The notes: generated by a model from the letters alone, not told the origin. DNA of 64,000 bases from Vombatus ursinus (GCF_900497805.2 NW_020948983.1:21181202-21245201); one strand, 5' to 3'. Positions 11,137-20,745 are shown, counted from the first letter of the stretch. Made by a program: numbers and translations.

Positions 11137-11700
11137 CATTAAAATATAAGCTCACTGCGTGTAGGAATTGTTTTATTCTTAAGGAAAAGTACAACAAGTA
11201 AGTATATATATAGCATAACTATAAAGTTAATGCATACATACACAGCTAAATACAAGGCTGTTTGGAAGGGAGAGCACTAGCAGGGGGAGGGGAGATTAGG
11301 AAAGGTTTCATGCAGAAAGAAGATGGTGCCCAAGCTGCATCTTAAATGAAAGGACAGACTCCATGAGGTAAGGAGGGAGTAAATTCCTTTCATGGGATTG
11401 GATCCAGTGTGAAGGCACAAAGATAGGAGATAGAGTGAGAAGAAGAAAGAAGGTCAGTTTGGATGGATGGCCAAGTGTGGGAGGGGGAGTACATTCACTG
11501 AGTCTGGAAAGATAGATCAGGGCCAGGTCACATAAGGCTTTATGAACTCAAAACAGAAATTTGTGTTTTATCATAGAAACAATAAGAAGTTGCTGAAATT
11601 GGTTGAATGGAGGGATTGCTATGATCAGATTGTCACTTAAGGAAGATCATTTGGCAGCAGTATGGAGAATGGTATTGAATGGGGTGAGAATCACTAAGGT
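11137..11700 (-). mobile_element. LINE L2, antisense, right part
   Basis: Continuation of the interrupted L2: 'tacaaggctgtttgg', 'agagcactagcaggggga', 'gaaaggtttcatgcagaaag', 'gggccaggtcacataagg', and 'cagtatggagaatggtatt'. These words recur in the antisense L2 copies at 23 and 27 kb. Confidence 0.8.
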
Positions 11701-11864
11701 CCCTTCAGGCTGAAACATTTTATGAAGGGTATCATAGCAGGCCCAGTTTTTCCATGTACCAATTTCTCATTGGAAATCTGTGGTGAGGTAGCAGTGATGC
11801 CCAGGACTCTTGTGATAGAATTTTTGGTGTGGTCTCTGCCAAGCATACCAACGTGCAAGGACCA

Positions 11865-12062
11865 CTCACAGAACCAGAATGTTAGAGCTGGCCTTAGGAA
11901 TGAGCCAGCCCAACCTCCTTATTTTCTCGATAAGGGAACTGAGTCGAAGCAGAGCAAATGGCCTTGGCCAATCACATAGCTATTTAATTGCAGGGCTGGG
12001 ATGAGCACACTAGGTCCTCCTATCTCTCATTAGAGGGCTCTTTCTACACCACTGACTCAAAA
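11865..12062 (-). mobile_element. MAR1-type SINE, antisense
   Basis: 'ccagaatgttagagctggcc', a 'cagcccaacctccttattt' step, 'ataagggaactgagtcgaag', a degraded core, and 'gggctctttctacaccactg'. This is near full length, with the MAR1 3' end on the left. Confidence 0.75.
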
Positions 12063-12387
12063 AGCTCATGGGAGGAGTGAACTCTAGGCAATGCTTCATT
12101 ACAAGCTATGTCATGTATGTATGGTGGCCCCTTTATGACTCATGGGTCTACTCAGCAAGTAGGTCTACTCTGAGGTGTGGCTCTGTTGTAGCCTAGGTGA
12201 ACTCCTTCCTGGGTATAACACACCTGTGACCATCCGTGACTTGCTAAGAGTTATCCCAGGGTGTGGCCCCCAGACAGCCTGAGGATGGGTGTGTTTTTCA
12301 TAGAAGAATGAATTCATGAATGCAGTAGGCCTTCATAAAAGCTCCTCCACAACTGCGCTTGGGTGCTTGGCGCAGGTTACTTAGAAG
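12063..12387. other. Unassigned stretch
   Basis: No recognised element. Confidence 0.4.
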
Positions 12388-12512
12388 GGAGCATGGCATG
12401 GTGGGGAGAGCGCTGGATTGACACTGGAAGGACTCTACTCATTCCTACCTGTCCAACCTTCAACCAATCACTCAATCTCTCCAAGTCTCAGTTTTAGAAT
12501 GAGAGAGTGGTT
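12388..12512 (+). mobile_element. MAR1-type SINE fragment
   Basis: Sense head 'gagcatggcatggtgggga', 'gcgctggattgacactgga', then 'tcaatctctccaagtctcag' and 'tagaatgagagagtgg'. Confidence 0.65.
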
Positions 12513-12705
12513 ACCCTCCCCTCACTGTCACTTGGAACACTGACAATTTCTCACGCCTGCCATGACCAGATACTGTTGTATCTTTTAGTACTGACAAGAT
12601 GCCCGTGGCATATTGATCACATCTCTTATCTTCTTGCATAAATTAGAACCTGCTTCCCATTAGAATATTACTTTATCCCTAGTGGATCTCTAGGGCTCTT
12701 CTCTT

Positions 12706-12849
12706 TAGAGAGGCAATATAATGAGTCAGAGGCCCTAGGTTCAAATCATAGGTCTGCTGCTAAATACTTGTATGACTTCAGGCAAGTCACTTAAACCTCC
12801 CTGGACCTGTGTTTCCTTCATCTGCAAAATTAGGGTATTGGACTAGACC
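12706..12849 (+). mobile_element. MAR1-type SINE, split by hAT
   Basis: Sense SINE: 'gaggcaatataatgagtcag', 'cctaggttcaaatcatagg', 'ggcaagtcacttaaacctcc', 'gtattggactagac'. The tail resumes after the hAT element at about 13067 with 'actggatgatccatg'. Confidence 0.75.
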
Positions 12850-13066
12850 CAGAATTCTTAACCTTTTTTTGTCATGGACCCCTTTGACAGTCTGGTGAAG
12901 CCTATGGACCCCTTCTCAAAATAATGTTTTTAAATGCATAAAATGAAATGCATAGAATTACAAAGGAAACAATTGTATTGCAATAAAAATGTAAATTTTT
13001 CCCTCCCAAGTTCATCAAACCCCTGAAATCTGTAGTTGTCAATGGGCCCCAAGTAAAGAACTCCTA
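12850..13066 (+). mobile_element. hAT-type non-autonomous element, copy 2
   Basis: Same family as 5846-6042. The left end is cagaattcttaacc, the right end aaagaactcctag. Inside are 'catggacccctttgacagtc', 'gtgaagcctatggacccctt' and 'aataatgtttttaaatgcat'. It is inserted in the tail of a MAR1 SINE, which gives the relative order. It is non-coding. Confidence 0.8.
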
Positions 13067-13085
13067 GACTGGATGATCCATGCTT

Positions 13086-13400
13086 GATCATATAGGGTCA
13101 CACTTGTGACCTTGTACTCTGTCTGATAGTCTAGCTGTCTCTTGTCTTTCTTGTGTTGTTATGAGCTGAAATGCTTCTCTGGTGCTGATTCATTTTTTTA
13201 AAGATGGAGTCTTCCTATCTTGACTGGAATGGAAGTGCAGGTGTCACTCAGGCCCAACCCCATCGCTGATCTGTGGGAGCTTTAACCTGCACTGTTTCCA
13301 AACTGGGTTGGCATGCTCCTCCTTTGGGAGCCTGGTGGCCAACAGCTCCTTTGGCTGGGAGCTTACCGTATTAATGCAAGACTTAGTGTAAACTACGCTA
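13086..13400. other. Unassigned stretch
   Basis: No recognised element. Confidence 0.4.
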
Positions 13401-13557
13401 CAGGGGTGGGGAGCCTGTGGCCTTGAATCCGGACTTCACAGAACAGATCCCCTTAGTAGAAGGATTTGTTCTGTAAAACTTGGACTCAGTCAAAAGGCCC
13501 CACCCAAGGATCTAGAAGGCCACATGTGGCCTTGAGGCCAGAGGTTCTCTACCTCTG
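13401..13557. mobile_element. Fold-back hAT-type element, copy A
   Basis: A 157-bp near-palindrome. The left arm begins caggggtggggagcctg and the right arm ends ggttctctacctctg. The inner arms 'cacagaacagatcccctt' and 'ggatttgttctgtaaa' are inverted copies of each other. The whole element can fold into one long imperfect hairpin. There is no coding capacity. A second copy lies at 63596-63778. Confidence 0.85.
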
Positions 13558-13676
13558 TAACCCATGTTACTTTTAGCCCACTATCGCTAAACTCCGGAGC
13601 TTAGGTAATCCACTAGTCCCAGCCTCCTCTGGAGGCTGTTGACTCATTCTTAACCTTTGTTTGGCCTTACCCTTTA

Positions 13677-13872
13677 AGGCAGCGTAGTACAGTGAGGGAA
13701 AAACACATCTAGCCTGAGTGTTGGAGGACCTGAGCTTTGCTGCTTGTTACTTATGTGACCTTGACTACATCGTCTAGTTTCTCTATGCCTGACTTTCCTC
13801 ATTTGCAAAATGAGGAGGCTGGTCTAGATGGATTGTAAGGTGTGTCCCAGCTCCAAATCTATAATCTTCTAT
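13677..13872 (+). mobile_element. MAR1-type SINE
   Basis: Sense element: 'aggcagcgtagtacagtgag', 'ggaggacctgagctttgctg', 'cttatgtgaccttgactaca', 'ctcatttgcaaaatgaggag', 'ggtctagatgg', ending 'aaatctataatcttct'. Confidence 0.8.
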
Positions 13873-14091
13873 AAGCATCTTCCATACTTCCTGCAATAAG
13901 CTGTGATTTCCTGCATGTGGGCAATTTCCATCATCCACACAGATTGCAACCTTTTTACATTGAATGAGTTGCCAGGGGCCAAAAACAAACAAAAAAATAA
14001 AGTCACCAGGAGCTAACCTTCAGGTTATGAATTTCTCAGCACTTAGGCTAGCCCTCAAATGATGGCCCTTGTCTATTGCTGGGTTTTATTG

Positions 14092-14250
14092 AACCTGCTA
14101 GAGCTTCCTCTTCCCTAGTAGGTAGAGCCTTCAAGAAGCCACTGCCATGCCAAGATGAGGCATTGGAAGGAAAATTATGGCAGAAGCTCTTCTTACACTT
14201 CATGTTATTTCATTTTGTTCGCATTTTCAGTATAGGATCCAGGAAAGAAG
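14092..14250 (+). repeat. Unknown ~160-bp repeat unit, copy A
   Basis: Unassigned sequence that recurs at 16116-16280. Shared words include 'gagccttcaagaagcca', 'ccatgcca', 'gatgaggcat', 'acttcatgttatttca' and 'ataggatcc'. I estimate about 80% identity by eye. This copy runs straight into the (GGAA)n tract, and copy B ends with the same ggaaggaagg, so the tract may be its tail. I do not recognise the family. Confidence 0.7.
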
Positions 14251-14392
14251 GAAGGAAAGGGAGAAAGAAAGGAGGGAGAGGAAAGGAAGGAAGGGAAGAA
14301 AGAAGGAAAGGAGGGATGGGGGAAGGAAGGAAAGAAAGAAGGGAAGGACAGGAAGGAAGAAAAGAAGGGAGGGCCAAGGAAGGAAGGAGAAA
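14246..14392. repeat. (GGAA/GAAA)n polypurine tract
   Basis: About 150 bp of almost pure purine on the plus strand. The Lys/Arg/Glu/Gly-rich frames on + and the Ser/Phe/Pro-rich frame on - across it are artefacts. It sits between the unknown unit and an antisense SINE. Confidence 0.9.
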
Positions 14393-14612
14393 TTTTATTA
14401 GGCAACTACCATATGTCAGACACTGTGCTAAGTGCTTTACAAATATTAACTCACTTTATCCTCACAACAGCTCTGGAGGTAGGTGCTATTATTATCCCCT
14501 ATTTTACAAATGATGCAGCTGAGGCAGGTGGCGTACTTGGGCTCACATAGTCAGTAAGTGTCTGAGGCTGGATTTGAACTCAGGTCTTTCTGACTCTAGG
14601 CCCAATGTTCTC
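14393..14612 (-). mobile_element. CORE-SINE (THER1/MIR-like), antisense
   Basis: 'ggcaactaccatatgtcaga', 'ctgtgctaagtgctttaca', 'ctcacaacagctctggaggt', 'gctattattatcccctattt', 'tggatttgaactcaggtctt' and 'tctaggcccaatgttctct'. Confidence 0.85.
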
Positions 14613-14665
14613 TAAGGTCTGGCTCTCACATGTCATGCGAAAGATTAATATATACTATAATCAAG

Positions 14666-14925
14666 AAAAGGTTTTGTAGAGAAATGAGCATTGGACTTGT
14701 AGTGAGAAGACCTGGGTTCTACTCCCAGGTTGACCTTTTTACTAACAAAGTGACCTTGGACAAATCATTTTCCCTCTCTGTGCTGAATTTCCTTATTTGT
14801 AGAATGAGCTACTGCTTATATTCTCACAGGGTTATCACAAAGCTCAATTCAGAGAATGAATGGCAAAGTACTTTGTAGCCATAAAGGTTTCCATAGATGG
14901 GCTTGGTGACTATTAATATTATTAG
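14666..14925 (+). mobile_element. MIR/MAR1-type SINE
   Basis: Sense element: 'gagcattggacttgtagtga', 'gacctgggttctactcccag', 'gtgaccttggacaaatcatt', 'ccttatttgtagaatgagct', ending 'actattaatattatta'. Confidence 0.8.
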
Positions 14926-14929
14926 CTAT

Positions 14930-15430
14930 AATTCTCAGGGTAAATTAGTAGGAGAATGTGTTTGCCTAAGTTAAATCAAACATTTTCCATCACTTGAGAC
15001 AGGGAAATGTCTCCTTCCCCACCCTCATAAAGTCATAATTTTAAATTTATGCTTCCTATTTATTAATTTTTTCATCTGTCAAAGCTATGATGCACAGTTA
15101 TGTTTGTGTCTATTTTAATGTGTTATGATATTTATGTTAATGATTCTTTTAGAAAGGCGTCCAACCTCATTTTCGTTGTCCCTCACTCACAAAAATTCTG
15201 TTTGCTAAGAAATTACACTCGCAAAGCAGAATTTATTTTTGAAAAAGTACATTTTCAAAGTTAAGAGCCAGACAATTGTGCAGAAGTCTTTTGGTTACAA
15301 CTTAAGCAGCCATATGTTTTTATTTAAATGAATGCGCAGAAGGATCTATAAGTATACAGTGAAAACAAAACAAATACAAAACCCTCATTACTGTAAAATA
15401 ATTGAGGGGGAAGACCAGGGTACGTGCTTT
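14930..15430. other. Unassigned AT-rich stretch
   Basis: No recognised element. The short open frames carry no domain. Confidence 0.4.
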
Positions 15431-15431
15431 G

Positions 15432-15676
15432 TGAGGCAGCAGGATGTAGTGGAAAGAACACTGTACTTGGAATTTCCAAAAGCCGTTTATTCAGAAGACC
15501 TCCCTTCACATCCCAGCCTTAATGCTGATCTTGTGACCACAGGAAAGTCACTCTCTGAACTGTGATTTCTTCTCCAGTAAAGTAGGGATGATGATAATGC
15601 TTGCATCGCCTACCTCATGGGATTGATGTGAGGAAAGCACTTTATAAGGCACAATACAAATGTAAATCATCATTAG
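15432..15676 (+). mobile_element. MIR/MAR1-type SINE
   Basis: Sense: 'gaggcagcaggatgtagtgg', 'gaacactgtacttggaattt', 'cttgtgaccacaggaaagtc', 'ctcatgggattgatgtgagg', 'aaagcactttataaggc'. Confidence 0.8.
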
Positions 15677-15679
15677 GAT

Positions 15680-15970
15680 CTGGTCATTAGGATCATTAGT
15701 GTGCCTGGTTGTTTTCAGTGGAGCTATGAGCATCCATGTGCATACTTCCTCCAAAGACTCAAACTGCAGCCCAAGGTTGCTCATTTATCCAGGGCATCTC
15801 TTGTCTTCCCATGAAACCTCCATGGAAGACCTCCACAATGTTCTGGGGACCTTCCTATGGCCCTCCTGACATTCCATGGGTGCCAGCATGCAGCACTCAG
15901 GCTATCCCTCTGTCACCCCTCACTACTTGTGCTATTTTAACTTCTACCTTCTTTTCAAAGGATCACAGAG
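15680..15970. other. Unassigned stretch
   Basis: No recognised repeat. An 80-codon frame (15736-15978) is Pro/Ser-rich without a recognisable domain. Confidence 0.4.
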
Positions 15971-15971
15971 G

Positions 15972-16115
15972 AAACTAGATACCACAGTGGATAGAGTGCT
16001 GGGCCTGGAGTCAGGAAAGACCTGAGTTCAGTTCTACTCTCAGATATTTACTAGTTGTGGACAAATCACTTAACCTCTGTCAGTTTCATTTTCTGTAAAA
16101 TGGGGATAATAATAG
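15972..16115 (+). mobile_element. CORE-SINE, 5' part, interrupted
   Basis: Sense SINE: 'gaaactagataccacagtgg', 'atagagtgctgggcctggag', 'gacctgagttcagttctact', 'aaaatggggataataatag'. An unknown 160-bp unit follows, then the 3' part resumes at 16281. Confidence 0.85.
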
Positions 16116-16280
16116 AATCTGCTTGAGCTTCTCCACTAGTGGGCTGAGCCTTCAAGAAGCCACTTCCATGCCAAAATGAGGCATCAGAAGGAAAAAAACT
16201 CTGGCGGAGGTCCTTCTCATACTTCATGTTATTTCAGTGTGTGGATACTTTCAATATAGGATCCCCTGGAAGGAAGGTTT
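16116..16280 (+). repeat. Unknown ~160-bp repeat unit, copy B
   Basis: Second copy of the 14092-14250 unit. It sits in the middle of a SINE, in place of the stretch normally between 'ataataatag' and 'gttgtgagg'. It starts near 'aatctgcttgagcttctcc' and ends 'ggatcccctggaaggaagg'. No clear TSD is visible. Confidence 0.7.
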
Positions 16281-16371
16281 TTGTTGTGAGGATCAAATAA
16301 CATATTTGTAAACTGCTTTGCAAACCTTAAAGTACAACGTAAATTCTAGTTGTTGTTATTATTATTATTAT
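16281..16371 (+). mobile_element. CORE-SINE, 3' part
   Basis: 'gttgtgaggatcaaataac', 'aaactgctttgcaaacctta' and a (TTG/TTA)n tail complete the SINE begun at 15972. Confidence 0.85.
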
Positions 16372-16373
16372 GT

Positions 16374-16522
16374 CTGAAGCTGAAAGGCACCTCAAAGGCC
16401 ATCTCGCCCAATGCCCTCATTTACAGATGACGACACTCAGACTCAGAGAGATTAACTCCTTTGCCTAAGGTCACCCAGGTAAAGTGAGTGGCAGCATTGT
16501 TTCCCAGATCATGTCTTTTAGT
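16374..16522 (-). mobile_element. MAR1-type SINE, antisense
   Basis: 'ctgaaaggcacctcaaaggc', 'catttacagatgacgacact', 'ttgcctaaggtcacccaggt'. It adjoins the tail of the sense SINE. Confidence 0.75.
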
Positions 16523-16711
16523 GTGTGAGGAATGCGTAGGCATATAGTATGTTCACAGCATCTTTGTAAGTGGGCTCTAAAATGATCAAAACCAGTTTGT
16601 TCTCCAAATTAGGCATTTCCCTTGTACCCTCTATATATCCAGGTTCTCTGATTCCTGGTTCAGTGCCTTTTTCTGTATATCATACTGTCCCTGGAAAGAA
16701 GGGAGGAAATA

Positions 16712-16963
16712 AGCATTTATGAAGCACCTAGAATATGCCAGTCCCTGCACTAAGTGCTTTACAAATATTATCTCATTTCAAGAACCCTGAGAAGTAGGTG
16801 CTATTATTATCCCTATTTTATAGTTAAGGAAACAGAGGCAGACAGAGGAATTAGGTGACTTGCTCAGGGTCACACAGCTAATAACTGTCTGAAGCAGGAT
16901 TTGAACACAAGGTCTTCCTGACGCCAGCCCCTGTACTCTATCCACTGTGCCACCTAGCTGCCT
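16712..16963 (-). mobile_element. Full-length CORE-SINE, antisense
   Basis: A well-kept copy: 'ataagcatttatgaagcacc', 'tatgccagtccctgcactaa', 'gctttacaaatattatctca', 'cttgctcagggtcacacagc', 'ttcctgacgccagcccctg' and the head 'tgccacctagctgcctct'. Confidence 0.9.
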
Positions 16964-17190
16964 CTAAGGAATTTGAGGGATACATCATGGGGAGAGGAAT
17001 ATTGTCGCTGGAGCAGAGGTTCTGGAGACATGAGGGAATCTAATATCAAGAGAAAGAATGAGGAGGTGAAAGGTGATATTAGTGGAGGGAATTTCTGAGT
17101 ACTTTGATTGGCCTTAAAGGTTGAGGTCAGTAATTGTCTATCAGGTCAAACTTTGGTTCCAGTTAGTGGTTTCCTTTTTCCTTTATTTCC
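16964..17190. other. Unassigned stretch
   Basis: Purine-rich, with some resemblance to antisense L2, but not enough to call. Confidence 0.3.
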
Positions 17191-17191
17191 T

Positions 17192-17350
17192 TCATTTCCA
17201 CAAACATTTATTGAATGCCTATTCTGTTGAGAGCGCTGTGCTTGAAACTGGGTGAGATAGAGAGTTTGGTTAAGACACAGTCAATCTCTACCCTCATGGA
17301 GCTTACAGTCTTGCGGGGGGAGAAGATGCAAACACAGATAACTTTAATAC
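17192..17350 (-). mobile_element. LINE L2 3' end, antisense
   Basis: 'caaacatttattgaatgcct', 'gctgtgcttgaaactggg', 'ctaccctcatggagcttaca', 'gtcttgcggggggagaa'. Confidence 0.75.
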
Positions 17351-17395
17351 ATGATACATGATAAGTTTATTGAAGGAATTTCCAAATCTGAGATA

Positions 17396-17412
17396 TGTGT
17401 GTGTGTGTGTTT
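17396..17412. repeat. (GT)n microsatellite
   Basis: Short pure GT run. Confidence 0.9.
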
Positions 17413-18223
17413 TAGTTTTATAAACACTCTCCTCTTCAAATTCTACCTTTCTCTCAACATGTTAAGTACCAAATAGAAAATAGAATTGCTCAATATTAGA
17501 AACTGGAGTGAGATGTGGAAAAGGAGAGGTGTCATCTTGCCAGTGTTCAGGACTTTCTTTATAAAAATGATTGAAAGAATGGTGATTTGCTCCATTTTTC
17601 TGTCAATACAATTCTTTTCTCAGACTGAGCTTTTTTTATTATTTTTTTGGAGGTGAGAGTATCCTTAGAGTGGGTGATCTTGTTGTGGAAGTGCCAGCCT
17701 GTGCACTTAGATGGACAGGATGGATGTATTCTCTTTAAAGAGCAGAATCTGGTGCCCAGCAAGCCTGCAGACATGGAATTCTGACTCTAATGGAAGTCTA
17801 ACGAAAGACTTTAACCGTTCTTCTTTCTATATTTACTTTTGATGGAACCACGGGACAGACAAACCCTGTGCTGCAACTGCTTTCACAGAAACTAACAGCC
17901 TGAAGCCAGCAGAAATGTAGATTTCAACCTCAACAGCTGGTTTCTGATGATGTTCTTTAATCTTCCTTTGAATTTGTTTGACTTGAGCAGTAGAGCAGAA
18001 AGAAAAGAAGACAGAATCTATGGAAGCAAGATTCCAGAAACAACTGGAGTAGAAGCTTATTTTAGCATAGCATCCAGAAGGAGTATCACTTAAAAATCCA
18101 GGGACAAGCGGAGAACTTCTTCGAGGATGCACATTTACTCTTCCAGAGTCTAAGTTGTCACAGATTGTTATAGAATTGAATTTTTCTGTATTGAGTATAA
18201 GGTAAAGGACACTGACCTACATA
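17413..18223. other. Unassigned stretch with two minus-strand open frames
   Basis: No repeat recognised over 800 bp. Minus-strand frames of 71 codons (17559-17774) and 99 codons (17833-18132) lie here. The second includes KIKEHHQKPAVEVEIY. I recognise no domain and see no splice context or start-context evidence. They could be chance frames or an old pseudogene. Confidence 0.35.
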
Positions 18224-18245
18224 TGTATCTATCTATCTATCTATC
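18224..18245. repeat. (ATCT)n microsatellite
   Basis: About five ATCT units, directly against the mariner-type element. Confidence 0.9.
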
Positions 18246-18320
18246 GTCCCGAAAGTCTTAGTTCGGTTTTTAAGCCTTAAAACTAAAAAATTGAACTAAC
18301 TAAGCCTTTTGGACACCCTG
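18246..18320. mobile_element. Mariner-type mini-element (MITE)
   Basis: A 75-bp near-palindrome. The left arm 'gtcccgaaagtcttagt' matches the reverse complement of the right arm 'actaagccttttggacaccc'. The right end finishes with the mariner-like 'ggacaccctg'. The matching terminal 'cagggt' seems lost on the left against the ATCT repeat. It resembles the MADE1 style of 80-bp mariner derivatives. Confidence 0.7.
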
Positions 18321-18714
18321 TGTATCTTCAAGGTAGATTGGTGACATTTTCAGTCATTCTGCAATGTAGTAACGTTGTTTGTTGTTGTTGACTACTGCAA
18401 TTATTTTGAGACACGGTCAACATCTTTACATGACAAACTGGGCCAATTTTGAACTTATTTCTGATGTCAGTAACCAAGTCTTGCTTAGGTTATGGCTGAT
18501 TATCCACTTTGTGGGTTTTTGAGACCATCCTTCTTCTCCTCCCCTACCATCTTCCAGCTATTTAACCACTCCATTAATTGTTTCACTGATCCAATGGATA
18601 CACAAGAGATTTGCCAAAGGGAATAAAAAGAACTGAAATTAAAAACCTTCTCTTTTGATATGTTAGAAAGTCTGGAGAGAGATTTGATGGAAGAGTAGGC
18701 TGAAATGAACTTGG
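18321..18714. other. Unassigned stretch
   Basis: No recognised element. Confidence 0.4.
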
Positions 18715-18945
18715 TGGATTGCGCAAGTTTGAGATCCCGTCACCTTGGACAAGTCACTTCCTCTCTCTGGGCCTTATCTTCTTCATCTGTTCAATAAGGG
18801 AGTTGGACTAGATTAAACTCATATGGGGTCATGACCCACAGTTTAAGAAGTGCTGAAGGGGTCACAAGTGAAAAAAGTTTCAGAAGCCCTGGATTTGATG
18901 ACCTCTAAAGATCTTTTCCTGTTCTGAATCTATAATCCTGTGATG
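18715..18945 (+). mobile_element. MAR1-type SINE, split by a hAT remnant
   Basis: Sense SINE: 'caccttggacaagtcacttc', 'ctctgggccttatcttct', 'gggagttggactagatt'. It resumes after the insert with 'tttgatgacctctaaagatc' and 'gaatctataatcctgtgatg'. Confidence 0.75.
18815..18892. mobile_element. Rearranged hAT-type remnant inside SINE
   Basis: 'catatggggtcatgacccac' and 'agtttaagaagtgctg' are one hAT end read backwards. They are followed by 'aaggggtcacaagtg' and 'gtttcagaagccctg', the opposite end in normal direction. The middle of the element is lost and the ends are rearranged. It is related to the mini-element at 32900-32950. Confidence 0.6.
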
Positions 18946-18959
18946 GCAGGGTGGTTACT

Positions 18960-19655
18960 GCCACTACCCTAGTTTGGGCCTTCATGCCTCTTCTCTGCAC
19001 TGTTTCAGTAACCTCCTACCTAACCTCTTTGTCTCAAGCCTCCCTCATCTGCCTCAGTGCCATCCTACATACTGGTGGTGAATTAGTCTTAGTATGCATT
19101 AATACACAAAGTATAGTACATCATTTTACTGTCCACAGTCCTCCTATGGTTATCTGCTGCCTACCAAAGGAAGTCCAAATTGCTTAATCTAGTGTTTAGA
19201 TCTTTCATAATCTGGCTCTACCTTACCTTTCAAGCTTCATCTCCTTCATAAACTGTCTTCATTTCATCTAAACTGGATTTCTCACTATATTTTATTGCCC
19301 CTATATCTTTGCTCATGATGTTCCCAGTGCCTGGAATAGCCTCCTCCTCATCTCTGCCAGTTGAAATTTTATTCGTTGTTCAATCCATCCTCCTCTGAGC
19401 CTTCTGTGATCACCCAGCTAGAAGTGATGCTGCCCTTCCGTGAACTTCTAGTGCTATGACTGAATCTGTCATGCACACATTGTGTTCATTCTTGTTTTAT
19501 AATTGTTGCCATGCTTTATGTACCTAACTAGACCATACTCATCTTTAGGAGGACCCTCTCTTATTTATCTTTGTATTTGCCTCATTAATTACAACAATAC
19601 CTTGTACATATCAGATGTTTAATAACTTTTTGTTGAATTGAATTGGTCTAGCTCT
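18960..19655 (+). mobile_element. LINE L2 3' region, sense
   Basis: Long L2 3' end. It runs from 'ctgctgcctaccaaaggaag' and 'tctttcataatctggctcta' through 'gctcatgatgttcccagtgc', 'ctggaatagcc' and 'gagccttctgtgatcaccca' to the terminal 'cttgtacatatcagatg' and 'tttttgttgaattgaattgg'. Confidence 0.8.
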
Positions 19656-19659
19656 GGAG

Positions 19660-20304
19660 GACTAGCTCACACTTAGCAAACTCACAGGAGAAAATTGGTT
19701 GATTGGTAAACCATGATATCCCCTTTTGGATCTATAATGGGAGCTATGCCTAACCGGATAACCAGTTCTAGTTTTCCTAGGGTGATTTCTCCCAGTGGGT
19801 TAGATTCACTCTGGAGACCAAATGACCGATGGGAAACTTGCTTAGAGTTCTTAGATTCAAAAGAAGGAAATTTGGTCTTACCTACACTATCTTTGCATCA
19901 GACTAGTAGAGCTGACCTGTATTGTTACTCTTTTCCACTGTGAGGAAAATAAAGTGTCTTTCGCTGGGGTTAGGCATCAGTCAGAGGATCCTCTTCTCTG
20001 GTCTATGCTAGAAATCACACTTGCCAAAGTGTTACTCTTTGGCTCTGATGCAAAGACCCTTCTTTAGGCCACCAGTGTTCTTCGGGGTGTGCTTTCCATT
20101 AATAAGTCACAGTTCCAACACTAGAATTCTTTTGCCATTGTAGCTATTACTCATAGCAGCCAACTTAAAAAAATTAGATAAATGATCTAAAGTCTAGTAG
20201 GACCCAAGCATCGAGCATACATATAGCCCCAATGGGACAGACATTTCTTTTCTGTTATTTCCATCCTCTTGAATGTAAGCAGGGCATACTCTAGGCAGAA
20301 TTAG
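19660..20304. other. Unassigned stretch
   Basis: No recognised repeat. The 76-codon frame at 19713-19943 is unrecognised. Confidence 0.4.
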
Positions 20305-20475
20305 ACAGTCAATCCAACTTGGCAAGCATTTATTAACCTCCTCTTAGTCATAAGGTACTGTGCTAGGCATTGTGGGGAATAAAAATATGAATAAAACATG
20401 CATGGGGCCCCTAGGAGTTCACAATCCAGTAGGGGAGATAAGACTACGATTTGAATAAATGTTTTTTGAATGAAT
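20305..20475 (-). mobile_element. LINE L2 3' end, antisense
   Basis: 'ggcaagcatttattaacctc', 'ggtactgtgctaggcattgt', 'ggagttcacaatccagtagg', 'gggagataagac'. Confidence 0.75.
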
Positions 20476-20514
20476 TAATGGAGTATGAAAACGCTTGAGA
20501 GAGCTACCAAATAA

Positions 20515-20745
20515 TAATTACAATGAACATTTCCATAGTATTTCAAGCTTTAACTATAGAACGATTTCCTCATAGCAACCCTGTGAGGTAGATAGTAAGT
20601 ATCGTTGTCCTTATTTTACAGAGAGAGAGGTAGAGTCTCAGAGAAGTTAAATGTTTTGGCTGGGGTCATATAGGTAATAAATGTCAGAACTGGGGTTTGA
20701 ACTCATGTCTTTCTTTACTCTAAGTCTAGGCTGTTTAATGAGAGT
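20515..20745 (-). mobile_element. MIR-type SINE, antisense
   Basis: 'acatttccatagtatttcaa', 'catagcaaccctgtgaggta', 'ccttattttacagagagag', 'aactggggtttgaactcatg', 'ctttactctaagtctaggct'. Confidence 0.8.

Noticed and set aside
14177-14513. Plus-strand frames rich in Lys/Arg/Glu/Gly, like a basic nuclear protein
   Set aside because: They translate a (GGAA/GAAA)n tract and run into an antisense SINE. Composition is explained by the repeat.
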